NCBI GenBank assembly: GCA_003483565.1
Contig: DMYZ01000049.1
Location: 1 to 8,185 of the forward strand
Direction: 5' to 3'
DNA: 8,185 nucleotides
Origin: Prevotella sp.
GTDB taxonomy: Bacteria; Bacteroidota; Bacteroidia; Bacteroidales; Bacteroidaceae
The first letter of the stretch is position 1. Each line of letters opens with the position of its first letter. The position numbers were made by a program, and so were the translations under genes. The notes beneath the pieces are model-generated. The model had not been told where the DNA came from, did not search any database, and saw nothing but the letters and a program-made list of their open reading frames with translations. This document shows positions 5,255-8,185 of the stretch, piece by piece.

Positions 5255-8185
5255 TTAGAATGTGAGCGTTATACCAATCATATAAGTCTTTTGTTGTGGA
5301 TAATATCCATTGTTAACACGCGGGGATTCTGGATCAACACCTTTAGGAAGATGGTCTATCGTGAACAAATTAGAACCCTCAACGAAAACTCTAATTTTTT
5401 GAATTCCAGTAGACATTATCCATACTTTAGGAAAGGTGTAGCCAATTTGTGCAGATTTCAAGCGCATATAATCACCTTTTTTCATCCAAAATGTAGAAGC
5501 AAGACCGTTATCTCCTCCATGACTAGTTTGAGATAAAGTTAAGCGTGGATAAATTCCCTTAGGGTTATCAATATTATAGGAATTTTCAACTAACCAAAGA
5601 GGAGAATTGGCTCCTTCTTTAAATGTTTGAGTCCAAATAGTATTATCATCATAGCCATTATAATATGTGCCAAGTAAAGAAACATCAAACTTAAATCCAC
5701 CCGTAAATTGTAGATCACAATCAAAATTATTCCAACTTCCATTAAGATCTATTCCCGTTGTGATTTGAGGGCGATTATTGCGTCCTATAATAGCTTTATC
5801 TTTTTCATCAATAATTCCATCTCCATTAAGGTCCTTATATCTTATGTCACCGATATTTGGTCTTGTTCCATACCATGCTGAATTTGTAATTTCGTCTTCT
5901 GAATGATATAGACCATCAGCAATCCATGCACTATAGGCATTAACGCTAGTCCCAACTACTTTTTGCCATGATTGAGCATTAGCACTGTCAGGATAACGAA
6001 GCCATTTACTTTTTGAAGTGCTCATGTTAAGGCTTATCCGATAATTAAAAGGTTTCGAATAGACTAAAAATGAGTTTCGATGCGTGAGGGTAAATTCGAT
6101 TCCTTTTACATCATATCTATTATTGTTTTTATACGTCATATAGTAACCTCCCATAGAAGGAGACATATCTGATCCCATTGACGACAGTAAATCATAATTC
6201 AAATTATAGAAATAATCAAATTCAATACCTAGTTTACCTTTCCAAAAGGTTGCATCAAGACCAATATCTTGAGACCGAACTTTTGCCCAGGTCAAGTATG
6301 GATTGGCAATGACAGATGTATATACAGATGAAACCGCTGAATTGTTTAATATAACATTGCTCCCGAAAGAATAGGTATTAAGATAGGAATAAGCGGATAC
6401 ATCATCAGAACTTCCAAGTAGACCGATAGAGGTTCGAATCTTGATATCATCTATCCATTTTTTATCCTTCAAAAATGACATACTTGAAATGCGCCATCCT
6501 AAGGAGAGAGAGGGGAAAAATCCCCATCTCTTGCCAGATATGTTGCCATTAAATTTATATGATCCATCATAACGGCCACTAAATTCGGCAAGATAAGTGT
6601 TGTCATAATCGTATTTTAAGCGGAATACATATCCAGCTGTACGCGTATGTATGCTGTAACTGGAAATAGGAGAACTGGTTGATAAAGCAGAGCCAAAACT
6701 AAGTTCTGGTAGTTTTGCAAAAGCTACTTTTTCTGCATAGGCTGCAAAATCATTACATTTCCAGTCTCGTTCTTCCGCTAGAATCATAGCATCAATATTA
6801 TTAAGACCAAATCTATGGCTGTATTCGGTGCTGATTTGCCCTATTAATTGTTCTGTATCGTATTGACCTTCAGAAACGTGATTGCTTGTGTCTCCACGTG
6901 GATCAGAAGCAAGAGTGAAATTATTTAAATCTGACCAAGACTTATAATATGTTAGATATGGTGTTTCCAAATTTTTACTTGAAGATGACAGATAATCATA
7001 GGAACCAGTAGCTTTTAATATGAGTCCGGTTAACCATGGAGCGTTGTATTGAATACTAAAATTTGTGTTTATTTCAAAACTGCGTGTTTTTTGGTAACCG
7101 GATTCTTCAATTGCAGCTAACGGACTATAAGCAACGCTGGAATTATTAGGTATAGTAGATGTATAATAGCCATTATATTTTTCAGGAAGGAACGGATGCA
7201 TTTGAATGGCTTGGTGGATTATGGATAAATAACCGACTTCCCCGGAACTTTCTGAACCATCGTCAGCACCACCAGATGCATATCCTGGTGTCGAACGGCG
7301 TCCTACAGTTCCTACGGCACCAAATGTAATATTGAAATCCTTGCCTACTTTGGAATCAATATTTGTACGGACATTATAACGTCTATAAGTAAAATTGTCA
7401 ATGTTACCTTTTTGATCCATATATCCCATAGAGAGATAGTAATGAGAATCTTGATTTCCACCTTGTAATGATATATTATGTTTCATGTTAAAGCCTGTAC
7501 CGAAAACTTTTTTCATATAATCGATATTATCCCAACCATCTGTCGGGTCGTTGTTTAACATGGCTTCTATATTCTTGTTTGAAAACACAGGAATATAATC
7601 ATTTTTTGAAGAAATAGTTTTATTTGCTAGTTTATCCATCATGTCAGCCATATTATAATAGTATGCATATTGGGGACCATTCATGAATTTTGGGAAATTA
7701 GCATTTACCGATGACCCTAATTGACAATCGTATTGTAATGTTGTCTTTCCCGCTTTTCCTTTTTTGGTCGTTACTATAACAACTCCACCTGCTGCATTCA
7801 AACCATAGACAGCAGCTGATGCACCATCTTTCAATACGGAGATACTTTCAATATCGTTAGGATCTATATCACTTATGTCTCGAGGCATTCCATCGACAAT
7901 ATATAATATGCTATATTGTGAACCTCGAACCCGAAGACTTGCTTGATCATTTCCCGGTTCTCCCGATGTTTGTATTGATGATATACCTGGAAGACGTCCA
8001 CCGAGTAAACTGGAAATATTTGTTGAAGGTGATTTTAATAATTCATCACCATTAATTGCAGAGACAGCACCTGTAAGTGATTGCTTTTTTACTGTACCAT
8101 ATCCAACGACGACGACATCATTTAAGGTGGATTGATCGTCCTTCAATATGATGTTAATGATATTCCGACCTTTGATACTTACTTC
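5255..8185 (-). CDS. SusC/RagA-like TonB-dependent transporter, 5' end missing
   Basis: The frame is open through the right edge: 976 residues are visible, and roughly 40-130 are missing, including the signal peptide and most of the N-terminal carboxypeptidase-regulatory-like domain. Numbering from the edge, EVSIKGRNIINIILKDD (1-17) is the last strand region of that domain. Next comes the family joint DVVVVGYGT (23-31), then the plug domain with LLGGRLPG (60-67), LRVRG (84-88), IVDGMP (96-101) and SVLKDGASAAVYGLNAAGG (116-134). The 22-strand outer-membrane barrel fills the rest and ends in an aromatic residue (ITLTF), the normal beta-barrel assembly signal. An EF-hand-like loop DLNGDGIIDEKD lies at 785-796 (5798-5833), as in many SusC proteins, and may bind calcium. 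An apparent TTG start at 8146 is only the first possible start inside the window and should not be used. The protein imports oligosaccharides through the outer membrane with TonB energy, paired with the SusD encoded 20 bases downstream. Confidence 0.97.
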   Translation of the reverse strand, partial: EVSIKGRNIINIILKDDQSTLNDVVVVGYGTVKKQSLTGAVSAINGDELLKSPSTNISSLLGGRLPGISSIQTSGEPGNDQASLRVRGSQYSILYIVDGMPRDISDIDPNDIESISVLKDGASAAVYGLNAAGGVVIVTTKKGKAGKTTLQYDCQLGSSVNANFPKFMNGPQYAYYYNMADMMDKLANKTISSKNDYIPVFSNKNIEAMLNNDPTDGWDNIDYMKKVFGTGFNMKHNISLQGGNQDSHYYLSMGYMDQKGNIDNFTYRRYNVRTNIDSKVGKDFNITFGAVGTVGRRSTPGYASGGADDGSESSGEVGYLSIIHQAIQMHPFLPEKYNGYYTSTIPNNSSVAYSPLAAIEESGYQKTRSFEINTNFSIQYNAPWLTGLILKATGSYDYLSSSSKNLETPYLTYYKSWSDLNNFTLASDPRGDTSNHVSEGQYDTEQLIGQISTEYSHRFGLNNIDAMILAEERDWKCNDFAAYAEKVAFAKLPELSFGSALSTSSPISSYSIHTRTAGYVFRLKYDYDNTYLAEFSGRYDGSYKFNGNISGKRWGFFPSLSLGWRISSMSFLKDKKWIDDIKIRTSIGLLGSSDDVSAYSYLNTYSFGSNVILNNSAVSSVYTSVIANPYLTWAKVRSQDIGLDATFWKGKLGIEFDYFYNLNYDLLSSMGSDMSPSMGGYYMTYKNNNRYDVKGIEFTLTHRNSFLVYSKPFNYRISLNMSTSKSKWLRYPDSANAQSWQKVVGTSVNAYSAWIADGLYHSEDEITNSAWYGTRPNIGDIRYKDLNGDGIIDEKDKAIIGRNNRPQITTGIDLNGSWNNFDCDLQFTGGFKFDVSLLGTYYNGYDDNTIWTQTFKEGANSPLWLVENSYNIDNPKGIYPRLTLSQTSHGGDNGLASTFWMKKGDYMRLKSAQIGYTFPKVWIMSTGIQKIRVFVEGSNLFTIDHLPKGVDPESPRVNNGYYPQQKTYMIGITLTF

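Larger units (their letters stand above)
1..8185 (-). other. Polysaccharide utilization locus, one operon, open at both ends
   Basis: Five genes lie head to tail on the minus strand: susC-like, susD-like, DUF5018-type lipoprotein, GHL10-like hydrolase and AGE-family epimerase. The gaps are 20, 23, 36 and 5 bases, and none holds an evident terminator hairpin or promoter. The adjacent SusC/SusD pair defines a PUL in Bacteroidota. Single transcription is inferred from the spacing. Both outer genes are cut by the window edges, so the promoter and any regulator (hybrid two-component system, SusR-like or ECF sigma/anti-sigma pair) must lie outside. No part of the window over 36 bases is without a gene. 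Confidence 0.9.

Noticed and set aside
5291..5536. Plus-strand open frame of 81 codons
   Set aside because: It is antisense to the C-terminal barrel of the SusC-like gene, with no recognisable motif or clear ribosome site.
1..8185. Mobile element, CRISPR, tRNA/rRNA or invertible-promoter repeats
   Set aside because: Reading both strands showed no direct or inverted repeat arrays, transposase or integrase genes, or RNA-gene signatures. Invertible promoters of SUS operons would lie upstream of susC, outside the window.

Overview
The window is a stretch of a polysaccharide utilization locus (PUL) from a member of the Bacteroidota, most likely Bacteroides or a close relative. The evidence is a SusC-type TonB-dependent transporter followed directly by a SusD-type lipoprotein. 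Other support comes from lipoprotein signal peptides, A/T-rich translation starts with weak Shine-Dalgarno signals, and low GC (about 35% in the sampled PUL genes). The species cannot be named from the sequence.

All real genes lie on the minus strand and are transcribed from the right edge to the left. In order they are: a SusC-like porin whose 5' end lies beyond position 8185 (5255-8185); a SusD-like lipoprotein (3576-5234); a lipoprotein resembling the DUF5018 proteins of Bacteroides PULs (1864-3552); a lipoprotein TIM-barrel glycoside-hydrolase-like protein of the GHL10/COG1649 type (418-1827); and the N-terminal third of an N-acylglucosamine 2-epimerase (AGE) family protein that runs off the left edge (1-412). 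The gaps between genes are 20, 23, 36 and 5 bases, so the five genes read as one operon. No promoter, terminator, regulator, RNA gene, mobile element or CRISPR array is visible. No stretch over 36 bases lacks a gene.

The likely division of labour is as follows. The DUF5018-type lipoprotein and SusD capture glycan at the cell surface. SusC imports it across the outer membrane using TonB energy. The GHL10-like lipoprotein cleaves it at the surface or in the periplasm. The epimerase converts a released sugar in the cytoplasm. The substrate is unknown. An AGE-type epimerase suggests an N-acetylhexosamine/sialic-acid-type sugar or a mannose/glucose-type sugar or disaccharide, but this is inference. 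The locus is notable because its only hydrolase-like gene in view belongs to a poorly characterised group, and because the last 30 or so codons of the epimerase at the left edge depart from the family pattern.
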